A stretch of DNA of 64,000 bases, taken from NCBI GenBank assembly GCA_037039685.1, contig JAWNGF010000007.1:1426001-1490000 (forward strand), given 5' to 3'. The notes beneath the pieces are model-generated. The model had not been told where the DNA came from. It searched no databases and saw only the letters and a list, made by a program, of their open reading frames with translations. The stretch's first letter is position 1. Each line of letters begins with the position of its first letter. Source of the DNA: Ceratobasidium sp. AG-K (taxonomy: Eukaryota; Basidiomycota; Agaricomycetes; Cantharellales; Ceratobasidiaceae). The translations under genes and the position numbers were made by a program. Shown here in pieces: positions 22,533-37,611 of the stretch.

Positions 22533-24354
22533 CTAAGTTTCCACCTTTTCCTCTAGAGTATCATAATGCCCTGGCCTATATAGTAATACTACTGGGCTCG
22601 TCCCATCTTCTTCCGCCCCATCGAGAGCAAACTTGACAAAGTCTATAGGAAGAGTTCCATCTTCGAGAGGAGTTCCGGTTGAATTGTCGAGATAGGCAAC
22701 TTCTATGCGAACTCGCAGGGCCTTGGAGAGGGCCATAATTTGGGGATGGTCTATTTGGCCCGCAACTTAGTGATTTGTTCTGCAATGAGGTCGGGGATGA
22801 AAACTTGCCTGCCTCGCGCCCTGTGGCTTCCACAAACGTCTCGACAAACGTTCGGACATCGATCATCTCGCCCGTATCGGGATGGATCAAGAATGGCGTA
22901 AAGTCATCTTCAGGGGACAAACGGATATACGACGATGTCAAAAGTCGCAGGAAGACGACTATTGAGTTTGAAACTTGAATGTTGTATTAGTTTTGAAAAA
23001 GAGCAAATGGTGGGTGACCTAAGTGGCTCACTTTCAGGGTTCTGGAATTGCTCTAACAAAGACTCGTTTGTCAAAGGCAGTTTACCGGTTTTTGGTACGA
23101 CTTGTTGGATGACGTCCGCGAGCGCCTCATAGAAATCTTCAAACTATACGTCCTAATATCAGCATCACTGTCTCCCGAGAACATCAAGTGGGTCGTCTTA
23201 CCACAATCCTTTGGAACCCAGCCTGTTCCAACAGGGGTAGAGTAGACTCGAGATGGGATAACGCGGTTGCAACGGCCAGTCCAGGGTCTGCTGCCGTCAT
23301 AATCTTCTCAACATACGCAAATGCCAGAGCTATCGTGGTAGACATTTAGTCGTCGGCGGGTCACATGAAGAAAGGTAGGCAACTCACACCTGTAGAAGCA
23401 ATCTCCGTCGCCTCTTGTCCTACGAATACCCTGCCACCCACCGTGTTTTCGTAACCAATCAATCTTGCGGAGCACGTTGGCATTGGGACCTGCATATTCG
23501 GCCTCGCCCGTCCCTGGGGTATCTAATGCGTCCGCGAATGGCGAGAATTCGGCGCGTAGCTCGGCAAGGGAAGAAATGGGAGATACCAGAGGCCGGCGAG
23601 AGGCTTCCTCATTCTTAATGTTCTGAGTAAGTGCAAATATCTCCTCGTCGGTTAAAGATCCAATCCCTTTATTACTGCGTCAATAAAGCCCAAGAAAAAC
23701 GTCAAGTCGACACTTACCTTGCGAATCGGTGATCTCTGTATCTCTTGTGCTTTCGGTTCGAGTATTTTCCTCAGCCACACTCGGCACAGCCGTACTTGTT
23801 CCTGCAGTGGTGCTGGCGGCTTCGTTATTGCCAACTTCAGGTGGCACGGCAGCAGCAACACCTAAGCGCCATGCATCCACCCGTTCCGAGGGGGATTTGT
23901 TCGATTTTTCCAACGCACGCAGAGAAGCGCGCCACGAAGGAGCAGGTGGTTCGTATACCGATTCATCGTCAGGGGGAGGTGCGGGAAGCAGTGATGACAG
24001 GGTCGAGATGGTCGAGATAGATGGCGGACGGGGACGAGGCCGTTGTTGGGGTTGACGAGATGGCCGTCGGGATTGGCGAGGCGGCGATGCAGGCGTTCGT
24101 GGCGTATTGTTGCCCGTTCGAGGAGTGCCGTTTCCAGTTCGAGACGTTCCGTTTTCGGGGCGGCGAGACCGACCCCGGGTTTCAAGCGGCGTAGAGTCAC
24201 CAGGTGGAGATTGCCGTTTTCGTGGAGAAGACAAAGGTTTTCGTCCACGACCGCGGGTGGGCGGAGAAGGGGGAGGAGAAGCGGCCCGTCCCAGCCCAAA
24301 TACACGAGGGATGTTGTTGAATAATGATGCAGAAGATACAGTTGTGAGTGACAT
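22533..24354 (-). CDS. Otubain-type deubiquitinase (peptidase C65)
   Basis: Six exons (24354-23718, 23666-23388, 23329-23202, 23143-23032, 22958-22809, 22750-22533) join in one frame of about 507 residues. The first 200 residues are Pro/Arg/Ser-rich and probably disordered. The catalytic domain follows: the Asp-Cys block TRGDGDCFYRSLAFAYVEK, the middle helices (FEDFYEALADVIQQV) and the C-terminal His block RPGHYDTLEE. The substrate is ubiquitin chains; the protein is likely cytosolic or nuclear. The intron after exon 5 begins with GC rather than GT (GAGGCAG|GCAAGT). A CACGTG box lies 41 bases before the start. Confidence 0.9.
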
Positions 24355-24923
24355 GGTAGATAGGGAGCGAGGACCTGGTCAGTTCGAATTGTCTCACGTG
24401 GAGAAAAAGTTGGGCAGTTGGATAAAAACTAGGGTGTGGAGAACCAAGAGTTGGGAATACATCTCATAATGACACGCGTAAAGACACGTTGTTTCCGCGC
24501 CGTTTGCAAGAACGTTGATCTACCATGACATACCTTCAGACCGCCCCCGATTGTCGCTTTCTGATCCTGTTTGAGTCATTCTTGAATTCCTTGAGGATAG
24601 GTGATGTGCAATTAATTGAATTGCCCCAGGCCCAGCATGAACCGATCTCCCCAAACAAGGTTTTGCCGAGGGCTTTTCAACGGTGGTAAAGGCAGCGGCA
24701 CGAGTTAAAGTCCAGGATTGACTATTCAAGACAGGGACGTTGCTGCTAACTTGGGGTATCAAGGTCAAGGACAAGTGAAGCAAGGCAGATTAGGCATATG
24801 GGTGGCGGTGCTAATAATAACGTAATCTAACCAGGTTGTGCCAGCTCCAATTCACAAAACAATCGATTAAAACGGCTGTGCACAAATGTTATACGATCTC
24901 GCAACACGACAAGATAGTAGGGT
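24355..24923. other. Intergenic stretch between otubain and lpd1
   Basis: It contains the otubain promoter with CACGTG at 24395-24400, and the 3' flank of lpd1. No exon or repeat is seen. Confidence 0.45.
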
Positions 24924-27202
<2,279 letters not shown>

Positions 27203-27347
27203 TGTGCTAGAAACAGGTACAGAGTTGCCGAGTCGTTGATAGAAAAGAGTCGAGGTCTCGTGTTGCGTGTGAAGTTGGCAATTCAAGGGTGAAGGACCCT
27301 CGCCAGGGTCCACATACATCCGAGCCGGGCAGATCTCTTCAACCACG
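27203..27347. promoter_or_regulatory. Shared divergent promoter of lpd1 and the SET gene
   Basis: Only 145 bases separate the two start codons, so both 5' leaders and core promoters must lie here. No TATA box or CACGTG motif stands out. Co-regulation is inference. Confidence 0.5.
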
Positions 27348-29084
27348 ATGGGAGTGGTCCCAACCGACGACGAGCTTACAAGCATCGTACGCACACTCAA
27401 AGCAGCCAATCCTAATCTCGGAATTCCGAAACTACTCTCCGCACTTCTATCTTCTCAGCCTGAATGGTCCGTTAGCGAGAAACGACTCCGAAAAGTAACT
27501 CAGAAACTCAAGAGTCCTTCCGATGCGCATCCTACCTCCAGCTTGAACCCTACTTTAGACGTATCCAAATACTCCACTAAGATTAAACCTGTACTATTTG
27601 GATCCGAAAAGGGAAAAGGATTGGTCGCAGCACAGGACCTCGAACCAGGTGAAGTGCTCTGGCGAGAAGATCCATTTGTGTATGCTCCTCCCTGGTAGGA
27701 CCCGTCTATTCGTTTGCTCCGTTACCCAGTCTATAACCAATCGTAATAGGGAGATATACGAAGCACAGACATTGGGCACGGCATGCATATACTGCGCCCG
27801 TGCATTCACGCCCTCGACACCGCCACTCCGAGTTCCTTGTCCACACGCTGAGCAATCGATAACGGCTACTACTTCACCAGAACGCCCCTGCCGCGCAACT
27901 TTCTGCTCCCGCCTTTGTCTCTCTCGAGCAGGGAGCTCTCATTCCCTGTTGTGTACTGTCGCCAATCCTGCATGCGTTCCACTGCTCGAATTCTTGGGGA
28001 AGCAAAAATGGAAAGCCGCCCTTACGTTTACTCAATGTGTAGTTCGCATACTATCAGCATGGCAAGATGACGCACGGGGAAGCTCGGGCAAGGCAAGGGG
28101 TGGCGCCTCCGGAGAAGAAACCTTTATGAAAAAGGAAGCGGTTTGGGATACGTACCTCAGCTTTGCGACATTGAGGGCAGACCGTCGATGGACCCACACT
28201 AGCGAAAAGTACAGTCTACCCAAGCGAGACGTGCCGTAAGACTGATACTTCCTTGTCTGATTATAGTGATCTAGGTCGTAGTCAATACGACAAACTATAC
28301 CAAACCCTCCATACCACCCTCGTCCAGGCGCTCTACCTCCCGCCGGTCTCGGATAACGAAGCAACCGGGGTTGCATTACAATCGATCCCTAAATCAAATC
28401 GGTCAAATCTACATGAAAAAGCTTTACGGCGGTTGCTAAAGGTTTCAGTGCCTCAATCAATTTTAGCCTCGCTGTTTACATGGGACGGGGTTCTCGAAGG
28501 GCTAGGAAAAATGAATCTTAGTAAGTCATTGCCATATTTCTTAGCTTCGCTGGATCGCAGCGGTTTGTGATGCATGATAATGCTCGGGAATGTCCGGGCG
28601 GCGATTTGTACACGACGCTACCTTCGTGGGATCGCTGCGAGTAAATTCCTTCGCGGATGTAAATCGGCACGGTCTCTCAGAGCATTATTGACCAATCTCT
28701 CATTTAGATCTTGAATCACACGGGGGCCTGTTCCCTCTCCACTCACACATCAACCACTCCTGCAATCCCAATGTCTCTATCAAGCACATCTCTTCAGACG
28801 GGTCTTCGATTCTGCACGCGCCCTACCCCTCACGTATTACCATTGTTGTTAAATCACCCGTACTTGCAGGCAAGGAGATATTTGTTTCGTACGTAGATCC
28901 AAGCTTGGGCCTTTCTACTCGGAGAAGAGAACTCAGAGCCTGGGATTTTGGCATTTGTCAATGCGAAAAGTGCCTCGAGGACGAAAGTAATCCTGTGCCC
29001 GAGGAGATGAATGGAGATGTAAGGCAGAACAAAGTGGAGGCTGGGGAACTAGAAGACGAGATACGAGGCTTTTTGGGTGTGTAG
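27348..29084 (+). CDS. SET-domain protein, SET5/SMYD-like methyltransferase
   Basis: The frame starts MGVVPTDDELTSIVRTLK and is spliced through at least five exons to TAG 29082-29084. An N-terminal helical part of about 80 residues precedes the first SET strand (GKGLVAAQDLEPGEVLWRE). A Cys-rich insert follows (ACIYCARAF, CRATFCSRLCLSRAGSSHSLLC), as in MYND/SET proteins. The catalytic core is encoded by the last exon: SHINHSCNPN, GKEIFVSYVD and the post-SET-like CQCEKCLED. Yeast Set5 methylates histone H4 tails; that substrate is inferred from the domain layout. The exons around 28520-28700 are the least certain. Confidence 0.82.
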
Positions 29085-30217
29085 GTACTTGTCAGATGAG
29101 GCGTCTCCAAAATGTAGACACATTTACGTATCCAAAATACATATGTGTTTTATGGCCCGAATTTTGTTTATATCGGTTGATCGGGGCGAGACCTACCCCA
29201 CGAACGTGCCCTAGTAGCCACCGGGAATCAATAAACGCTTTGAAATAGTGATTGACGACCACCAGGCATTAAGCGTGCGCATCCAAAGCAGATGGCCATT
29301 AGTCCGTTTGATTAAAGGACTAGAATTCTTCGATACTGTAGCCGTAAGCCCGGGAAAGTAACACTACATATATACCTGGTGCAGGAGTTACTGATACATC
29401 CAAAGTATGTCAGTAGCACCGCACTTTAGCTCGCGCTGATGATACGTAAACCCTAAAGACCGAATTTCTGCCTACCGCGTTTAATAAAGGTATTTCATTT
29501 ATTGGGTTTAGCTGGTACCGTGTATCGCCACTTGTTGGGCAACGCTATACTGTACAATAAAGGTGTGGTTTGATGTCTCCGTGAACTTCGTTCCCCTTTA
29601 CCAGCAATTGCATCTAACATGAGCTTTTGGGCCCAGCATAGGTCGGTGCTAAATTGCAAGGTGACTCTATGATAATGGTAGTAAAAGGCGGTGAGTTTTG
29701 TGGGCGGTGAATTGGGTCATTTCCAATCTACGGAGCGCTGCTACTAGTCATCTGTTTTTGAGAATGGCATTTAGAATCGAATCTATAACCATCACTCTGA
29801 ATTTGGCCTATATTTGCTAAAAACGCAATGATGTCCCAGACTCGTTGCTGAAGCCAATTTCTGCTACTGCAGTGGGCTGAGATAGAGAGAGAGCGGCGAG
29901 TTGATTAATCGATATGTCAATGGTTCCATGTCTCCACTTCCCGTGATCTGTGGCTTGCCTCGTGGCGAAACTTACCAAAAGTAGCTTCTATTTGCCAACA
30001 GCCTGAATTGTGGTATGGCCCGTCAAACCTTATGTTTTGATAAGACCGATAATATAAAACATCCCATTGTAGGTTGATGAACGACTGTAGGTCACACCCG
30101 ATTATTGCGGTTCTCACTGAAATGCCACCACTCTCACTTTCACCAACCCACTACATTCCTCGCACCAAAGCTACCCACCAAAACCTTCGTATGCAACCGT
30201 GAGTGATTACCGAGACG
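29085..30217. other. Intergenic stretch before the WOPR gene
   Basis: No coding exon was found in 1.1 kb. It should hold the long upstream region of the WOPR gene; such regulators often have long promoters. CTACGGAGCG near 29729 resembles the core of the hairpins at 8.6 and 13.2 kb. Confidence 0.4.
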
Positions 30218-31348
30218 ATGCACACTCACCTCCCGTTAGACATCCGGAACACTCACGACGCACACATCGTATTCGAAGCGGTTAGGCTTGGGGCATTGCC
30301 CATGGTTACTCAACGTCTGAGTATCGTGGATTGTGAACTGCTTCAGCCGGGACAGATATATTGTTGGAAGCAGGAGAACGGAGAACACGGGATTGAGCGT
30401 TGGACGGATGGCCGTAGATGGTGAAACACGTATGAGCGGGCAAAGTAACAAACTTAATTAGCAGTTATATCAGGTGTGCATCCCGGGCTCGAGAAAACTT
30501 CTTGTTCTACATTGAAAAATCGCCGCTTTCCGCCTCAGGGGAAAAGGCCAGCGCGCCTGAGTAAGTACCATACGCATGTTCTTATCTGGATATACCGGTA
30601 GGATGCTCACCGAGACAACGAAATTGGCTCGCCTATTTAGTGTCATGATGCCGAACGGGTGGCAGGCCGCTTGGGATTTTAGAAGCAATAGTAACTCTAG
30701 CGGTTTTACGAAACAAGTTAGTAACTCACGCATTCTGATAACGATTCGCTGATTATAGTACCCCATGATCGACAGACCTATTCAGCGTGGGTGAAACTGG
30801 AACATATGCCCCATGCCCAACGTTGGAACCTCACTGTAAGCAACATAAATGGGGGATAAGTTCAGGAGCAGACTCAACTATTTCCCTAGGCCTACTTTTC
30901 AGGAAACGACTATTTGCATTTACCAACCGTTGAGGATGACCCACTTCTGTCCCGTATTGAGGTTCCGCTAGGCGTCTATATGACCGTCCAGAGTCTCCTG
31001 AGAAGGTCGGAAAGGCGCATAACCACTAGTGGTAGTGGATATGGGATTAGAGTGAGTACCTGCATCACAATTGCTTCAAACGACTAGGATTCAAGGACGG
31101 AATATTAGCGCACCAGTGAACCAAGAGCAAATACATCATCACTGTCGCAGCATCCACTTCCTCTCGAACACGAAGCAGCTCTCCGAGAGGATGAAACATT
31201 GCCGTTGGCTGAATTCTCTTATCAGGCTGAACCAGGAGTAGCTGATGAAGTATCTGGGTCTCCTGACGTACGAGAATCAAACTCCTCCCCTCTCCCTCGA
31301 TCATCGGAAGATAACAGGGTACTCTCCAAGTTTAAACTGCAGCTGTAG
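30218..31348 (+). CDS. WOPR-domain (Gti1/Pac2) transcription regulator
   Basis: No single long frame shows this gene; it appears only when short exons are joined. The first exon (MHTHLPLDIRNTHDAHIVFE) ends in GIERWTDGRRW. The next give WCASRARENFLFYIEKSPLS, then DVMMPNGWQAAWDFRSNSNS, TYSAWVKLEHMPHAQRWNLT and AYFSGNDYLHLPTVEDDPLL. The last exon starts after a 57-base intron (30 residues past GYGIR) and ends at TAG 31346-31348. All introns are 50-80 bases with GT..AG borders. The WTDGRRW and AYF motifs define the WOPR DNA-binding family (yeast-form Wor1/Ryp1, Sge1), which controls morphology and virulence programmes. Length is about 270 residues, compact for the family. Confidence 0.85.
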
Positions 31349-31638
31349 AGGGTTAAGGGACTGACTTTGATCTATATATGCGTTGCTAACGGGTATCTGC
31401 TAACGAGATGATTTGTATCATTGATACTTATGTTCTCTCAAACTGTATACATCGTGGATTCTTCGGACCTAGTGTTTTTCAGAGAATTGAGGTATATATT
31501 ATTTGTACCCTGTACCTTCTCAACTAGGCTAGATCCGGGTCAGGCTAGGGACTCAATTTTTTAAGTGGCTCTCGCGTTTGTGACTGGGGTAGCGTGTCAT
31601 GTGACACCGATTCACTGAGCATCAACCGCACATATTAG

Positions 31639-31760
31639 GTGATGGCTGGGTTACTGGTCATAACTCTCAGCTGCTCTTCTGGCTCCCACCCAATTTTTCC
31701 CGCTGCCTTCCAACCCCGTACAACGCATGGCCAATTGGAACCAACGGACTCTTCACGTAA
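31639..31760 (+). pseudogene. Solo last exon of a NACHT-WD40 gene (relic)
   Basis: Directly after a splice-acceptor-like CATATTAG the sequence reads GDGWVTGHNSQLLFWLPPNF and continues SRCLPTPYNAWPIGTNGLFT to a TAA at 31758-31760. This matches the tail exon of the receptor at 2098-1902 residue by residue in its first 35 positions. No WD40 or NACHT sequence lies upstream. It is a detached fragment left by loss or partial duplication of a receptor gene. Confidence 0.8.
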
Positions 31761-32009
31761 ATTATGTGACTTTTTTCTCGTGGATGACTGGCGCCAGCAC
31801 AATGTCCAAGGATGAATCCTAAGTTGTCTCACGAGATTGTGTCGCGGGAATCAAAAGACGACACCTCACAAAACTCGCCACTCCTTTCATGAGACAGATG
31901 GGTAGCAGTAAATCAGTTGACGTAAAGATGGCGTGTCATCGAGACGATTGAGGTTCGTTACAGTAAATTTAGTCCGTGATCATGGAGGATGATTTGTGAG
32001 AGTCATGTG

Positions 32010-32239
32010 TCTTTCGGCCATCATGCTTTTTATTTCTCAATCGTCTGCGTTTATCAAATAGTCTAGTCGGTCCTTAGTTTTCTTTACGCGTCTTCAGCGC
32101 CCGCTTAACGTACACCTTCTTGCCACTGCCCTACTCTTCTTTACCTTCATATAATTGTCTCGGCTCTGTCTCTCGGCGGTTAGACCTTGTGTTCTTGTAG
32201 CCAATATAACGTATCCAAAAAAAAAAAAAAAAAAAAAAA
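32010..32239 (+). mobile_element. Retroposon with 23-base poly(A) tail and 14-base target duplication
   Basis: The 230-base insert starts TCTTTCGGCCATCATG and ends in an uninterrupted run of 23 A. It is flanked by the perfect direct repeat GTGAGAGTCATGTG at 31996-32009 and 32240-32253. Its 3' end matches the truncated copy at 730-801. I saw no RNA polymerase III B box inside, so it is either a short LINE remnant or an untypical SINE. The pure A tail and exact duplication suggest a recent insertion. It lies 67 bases from the rpc2 start codon. Confidence 0.85.
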
Positions 32240-32319
32240 GTGAGAGTCATGTGACTTTTGTATTACGAATTCTCATCAGTCAAATTGTGTGAGGCCGAAT
32301 TTTGGCCAAACGAAACGAC

Positions 32320-35300
32320 ATGCCGCCACGCAAGGTTCCAGTACGCAAAGCAGCTCCGTCGACGACCCAGACTCCGGACCCGTCCAACTCCAAGATTCCC
32401 TATGCTGCGCATGCAACTCAACCCAATACCAGCTTGCCTTCCACCGGAGATACAACGGTGCACAACGGCGATGAAGAGCGAGCGCGAGAAGAGGGGTTGG
32501 TTGAGTGGGAAGAGATGTGCAGACCCAGTTGGAAGGGCATTGGGCTCATGGATCCAATAAAAAATGTAGAGGTAAGTATTTTTCCGAGGTATCCGCTTGG
32601 TAATTCTTACCGTTCCGCTTATAGGATAAGTGGCTATTGCTCCCAGCTTTTCTCAAAGTCAAGGGTCTAGTCAAGCAGCACATCGACTCGTTCAATTACT
32701 TTGTCGACGTCGACCTCGCCAATATACTCAAAGCAAACAACAAAGTCCTCTCTGACGTGGATCCCAAATTCTGGCTCAAGTACACCGGAATCCATGTTGG
32801 CATGCCGTCACGCAACGACGACTCGTTCGACAAGTCTGTTACACCTCATGAATGCCGACTTCGGGATACAACTTACGCTGCGACTATTACGGTGGACGTT
32901 CAGTATACCCGCGGCAACGTTATCGTCCGCCGCAAGGGCGTGCCAATTGGAAGGCTGCCCATAATGCTGAGGAGTAACAAGTGCGTGCTTGCGGGGCAAT
33001 CGGAGGCAACATTAGCGAGGATGACGGAATGTCCCCTGGATCCCGGAGGCTACTTTATTGTAAAAGGGACAGAAAAGGTTATTCTAGTTCAAGAACAACT
33101 TAGCAAAAATCGAATTATTGTCGAGACGGACCCTGTAAAGGGAGTTGTGCAGGCTTCAGTTACATCGTAGGTGTAGCTCATTTATTACCGGTTGTATTTA
33201 TTGATAAATCTACTCAGGTCAACGCACGAGCGGAAGTCCAAGACGTACGTTTTGATGAAGAAAAACCGGATTTACCTCCGCCATAATTCGATCAATGAGG
33301 ATATTCCTGTCTGTATTGCGTTGAAAGCGATGGGCATACAAGCCGATAAAGAAATTCTCCTCCTTTGTGCTGGTTCAACCGAAGCACACAAATCTGCGTT
33401 CGCGCCTAACTTGGAGGACTGCGCCTTGGCAGGGGTGTTCACGACCCAACAAGCACTCGAGTACATTGGCTCACGAGTGAAGGTTACTAGGCGGGGATTC
33501 CAAGCTGGACCAAAGCGGCCGGCGTGGGAAGAGGCGATGGAAGCTTTAGCGACGATTGTCCTCGCTCATGTTGAAGTCAAGGGGATGGATTTCAAACACA
33601 AGGCGATCTATGTGGCGACTATGACAAGGCGGGTGTTGATGGCTATGGCAGACGAAAAGTTGGTTGATGACCGTGACTATGTCGGTAATAAGCGGCTGGA
33701 ACTGTTAGTCTGTGCTTTCATTCTGATATTTCCAATCTCACGCTTTCTCATTTTAGGGCTGGCCAACTTTTGTCTCTCCTCTTTGAAGACATATTCAAGA
33801 CCTTCAACCAAAACCTCAAATCAAGTATCGACAAGGTCCTCAAAAAACCAAGTCGGACATCCGAGTTCGATGCATACCAGTCACTGTTATACCAATCCGA
33901 CCTGATCACCTCTGGCTTTGTGCGCGCCATTTCCACTGGCAACTGGAGTCTGAAACGGTTCAAGATGGAGCGCGCAGGTGTAACCCATGTCTTATCCCGG
34001 TATGTCCGACCTTTTCCCGTTTTCGGCCTTACTCATAGGTTTAGACTGAGTTTCATTTCTGCTTTGGGAATGATGACTCGTATTAGCAGTCAATTCGAAA
34101 AAACACGCAAGGTCTCTGGGCCACGTGCGTTACAACCGAGCCAGTGGGGGATGCTTTGTACTAGCGATACGCCTGAAGGCGAGGCGTGTGGATTGGTCAA
34201 GAATTTGGCGCTCATGACGCATATTACTACTGATGTGGAGGAAGACCCAATCAAAAACATTGTGTTTATGTTAGGCGTCGAAGGTGCGCTTCTCCCCCGT
34301 TCCTACATCTCGGTCTTCGTTTGACGGCGTTTAGACATTACTCTATCTACCGGGGCAGAAATTTATACCCCGCATACGTTTGTTGTGAACGTAAACGGAT
34401 CGATTGTGGGATTGACCCGGTGCCCTGCGCGATTTGTGGCAAACTTTAGAAAATTACGACGTTCGGGACGAATCAGCGAGTTCATCAGCGTATACATCAA
34501 CCACCACCATCATACGGTACACATCGCCTCGGATGGAGGGAGGATTTGCCGGCCTATGATTATTGTAGAGAACCAAAGGCCTAGAGTCAAAACTGAGCAC
34601 ATCAACGTGAGTACCACTCATGATAGAGCTTACCTTGTTTCTTATTCGACTCTAGTTGCTAAAACGAGGCGTTGTCACATTCGACGACTTTCTCAAAAAA
34701 GGACTCATCGAGTATTTGGATGTAAACGAAGAAAACGATTCTCATATTGCACTCTACGAGTCATCCATCGAGTCGTCTACAACCCATCTCGAGATAGAAC
34801 CGTTCACGATCCTTGGTGCCGTTGCTGGTCTTATTCCATACCCACATCATAACCAGTCTCCCCGTAATACGTACCAGTGCGCCATGGGCAAGCAGTCTAT
34901 CGGCGCGATTGCGTATAATCAACTGAACCGGATTGACACCCTATTGTACCTGAGTGTATATCCGCAACAACCTATGGTCAAGACCAAGACGATCGAGCTG
35001 ATTGGCTACGACCGGTTACCGGCTGGGCAGAATGCTACTGTAGCAGTGATGAGCTATTCCGGCTACGATATCGAGGATGCGTTGATTTTGAACAAGGTGC
35101 GTAAACACTTCAACACAGACCTCGGATGGAACTGAAACTACGAGCAGGCCAGCTTGGATAGGGGCTATGGACGATGCCAAGTCTTTAGAAAGAACGCGAC
35201 TTTGATAAGGAAGTATCCCAATGGCACGTGAGTGGCTTTCACATGACAATAATAGCAGTTGCTTACTAGTGCTGTAGATTTGATCGCTTGGCCGACGCAC

Positions 35301-36695
35301 CTCGTGAACCAGATGGGTCAGTGCAGAAACGTTACGACATTATTCAAGCCGACGGCATTGCTGGTGTTGGCGAACGCGTTGATCCTGGCGACGTCTACGT
35401 GAATAAGCAATCGCCCATTAATGCTAATGACAATACCTTCAACACTGGCCAAGGCGCTGCGGCATCCATCTCGTATCGCAATACACCCATGTCTTACAAG
35501 TCCCCCATCGCGGGGTACGTAGATAAGGTCATGGTGACAGATACAGATAACGACCAAACACTCGTCAAGGTGCTGCTGAGACAGACCAGGCGCCCAGAAC
35601 TAGGAGATAAATTTTCTAGTAGACACGGGCAGAAGGGTGTGTGCGGGTTGATCGTCAATCAGGAGGACATGCCATTCAATGATCAGGGGATTAACCCCGG
35701 TGAGTGGGTTAAGCGCATAGCCTAGTTAGCCACTGATAGTGTTGTTTGCCTAGACACCATTATGAACCCGCACGGATTTCCTTCGCGCATGACGGTCGGA
35801 AAGATGATTGAACTGCTGGCTGGAAAGGTGAGTCGCTATATGCGTGAGATTAATCCAGCTGCTGAGGGCTGGTAATCAGGCAGGGGTTCTATCTGGCTCT
35901 TTGCAATATGGGACAGCGTTTGGCGGTTCTAAGGTCCGGTTTCGACCTGCTTATCCCACAAGAAAGCTAACCATTCCTAGGTTGAGGACATGTCGCGAAT
36001 CCTGATTGATTATGGATTTAGCTATGCCGGAAAGGACATGCTTACAAGCGGGATTACCGGCGAACCAATGGAGTGTTACGTGTACTTTGGGCCGATCTAT
36101 TACCAGGTCAGTTGCTCCAGTTCGTGGCGCTAAGCCCCACTTATTGATAAGGTTGTCCGGCTAGAAACTGAGTGAGTGAGTCTTCAACTGGTCTTGAAAG
36201 CCTTCGCTTAGCAATATGTAGAACATATGGTCATGGATAAAATGCATGCACGCGCCAAGTTCGTCCTGTCGGCTTATTCCTAGCATGGATCCCATATACT
36301 GACAGACAGGATGTTAGGGGCCCTCGAGCTGTGCTCACTCGACAGCCTACCGAAGGTCGTTCCCGTGATGGAGGACTTCGCCTTGGGGAAATGGAACGTG
36401 ATTGCCTGATCGGATACGGGGCCACGCAACTATTGCTCGAACGACTCATGATTTCGTCAGATGCGTTTGAAATAAATGCCTGCGAGACCTGCGGTCTAAT
36501 GGGCTACAACGGATGGTGTCCTTACTGCAAGAGCTCCAAAAAGGTTGCTAAACTTACCATTCCATACGCGGCAAAATTACTATTTCAAGAATTAACGTGA
36601 GCACTACTTATTGGTGGTAAAGGGGATGTTCGTTGATTGGGCAAATTTTCAGAGCAATGAATGTTTTACCTCGGCTAGTTTTAGAGGACGCTTAG
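32320..36695 (+). CDS. rpc2: RNA polymerase III second-largest subunit RPC2
   Basis: Many exons join from [20 protein letters not shown] at 32320 to [15 protein letters not shown] and TAG 36693-36695. A basic, disordered N-terminus of about 70 residues precedes the conserved body. Landmarks: lobe motif [17 protein letters not shown], fork region [20 protein letters not shown], the Pol III-specific sequence [20 protein letters not shown], the hybrid-binding [11 protein letters not shown], the [20 protein letters not shown] block, and the C-terminal zinc ribbon [16 protein letters not shown]. With RPC1 it forms the active centre that makes tRNA and 5S rRNA in the nucleus. The final intron splits the LT|AMN motif. 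Length is near the usual 1,100-1,170 residues. Confidence 0.95.
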
Positions 36696-37611
36696 TGGAA
36701 CACTATCGCCTCGCTATGGACCCAAAAGTCTCACGTCTGATTTGCACGGCTTTATAATGACTTTGAATCTGCCCTCTTGCATACAATTAATTACAGAGCA
36801 CCACGAAAATAATTTCGTTGGATGGATATAACGTTTGGCCTCGGTTCAATAAGCGCATCGCCCGAATATAAGGTCCTCCAGCCGAGCTAAATGCGAAATA
36901 AGGTGTTTGCGGACTGGTGAAGGCTGTACCGTGAGACGACCCGAGTAATTGTTGCAGTACATATTCAAGCCTCAGTCCATTTTATGGTTTCTGGGCGTAT
37001 CCAAGCCTTGGTTCGTTACTAGCTGCTTCTGGAATTTACGGACGGTGAGCAAGACAGTTCCCAACTTGGCCTGTGGCCCTCAACACTCGCTACGACGTAT
37101 ACTGTACCACGAAATGTGTTTGTATCGAACATAATAGAAATAGGTGTGGATGACAGAGGAACGAGGTAGCGAACTAGAGGAGTGGCCGTACATATCATGT
37201 GTGTACTCGCAAGTGATTAATCCGAGTCGTCCGGTGGGCTAGTCGGCGCTGGTAGACATGTCGGAACGGTCCTAGCTGGTATATTCTTTATGGATCTGTC
37301 GTCACGCGAGGATTCACACAATACACCTAAACTTAACTCCATCTCTTCCTTTCGTATCTCAACCCAACGGGGTCTAAAGTTTTTCATTGACCCTATCCAA
37401 TGTCATATGATGTGCACCAACTCCCGGTGCGGGCCGTCCTTCACGAATGTCGGTCCTTCTTTCGTCTAACTGCTCCATATGGGGAATTCGAAGGCGGATT
37501 TGGAGCATATTTCTGGCGTCCGCTGTCCGGAGATAAACGGAAGATCAAAATCACTCTCGCTATAAATACAACGCTTGGCACACAAGCTCTCAGCACGCTC
37601 GGTGAGATAAT
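36696..37611. other. Intergenic stretch between rpc2 and the beta-galactosidase
   Basis: No coding exon is seen over 0.9 kb. A TATAAATA sequence about 50 bases before the beta-galactosidase start (near 37561) may be its TATA box. Confidence 0.45.

Noticed and set aside
30122..30200. Earlier start of the WOPR gene at ATG 30122
   Set aside because: The following GT..AG intron would put the WOPR domain out of frame.
32010..32239. tRNA-derived SINE
   Set aside because: No B box or A box at suitable positions; only the tail and target duplication are certain.
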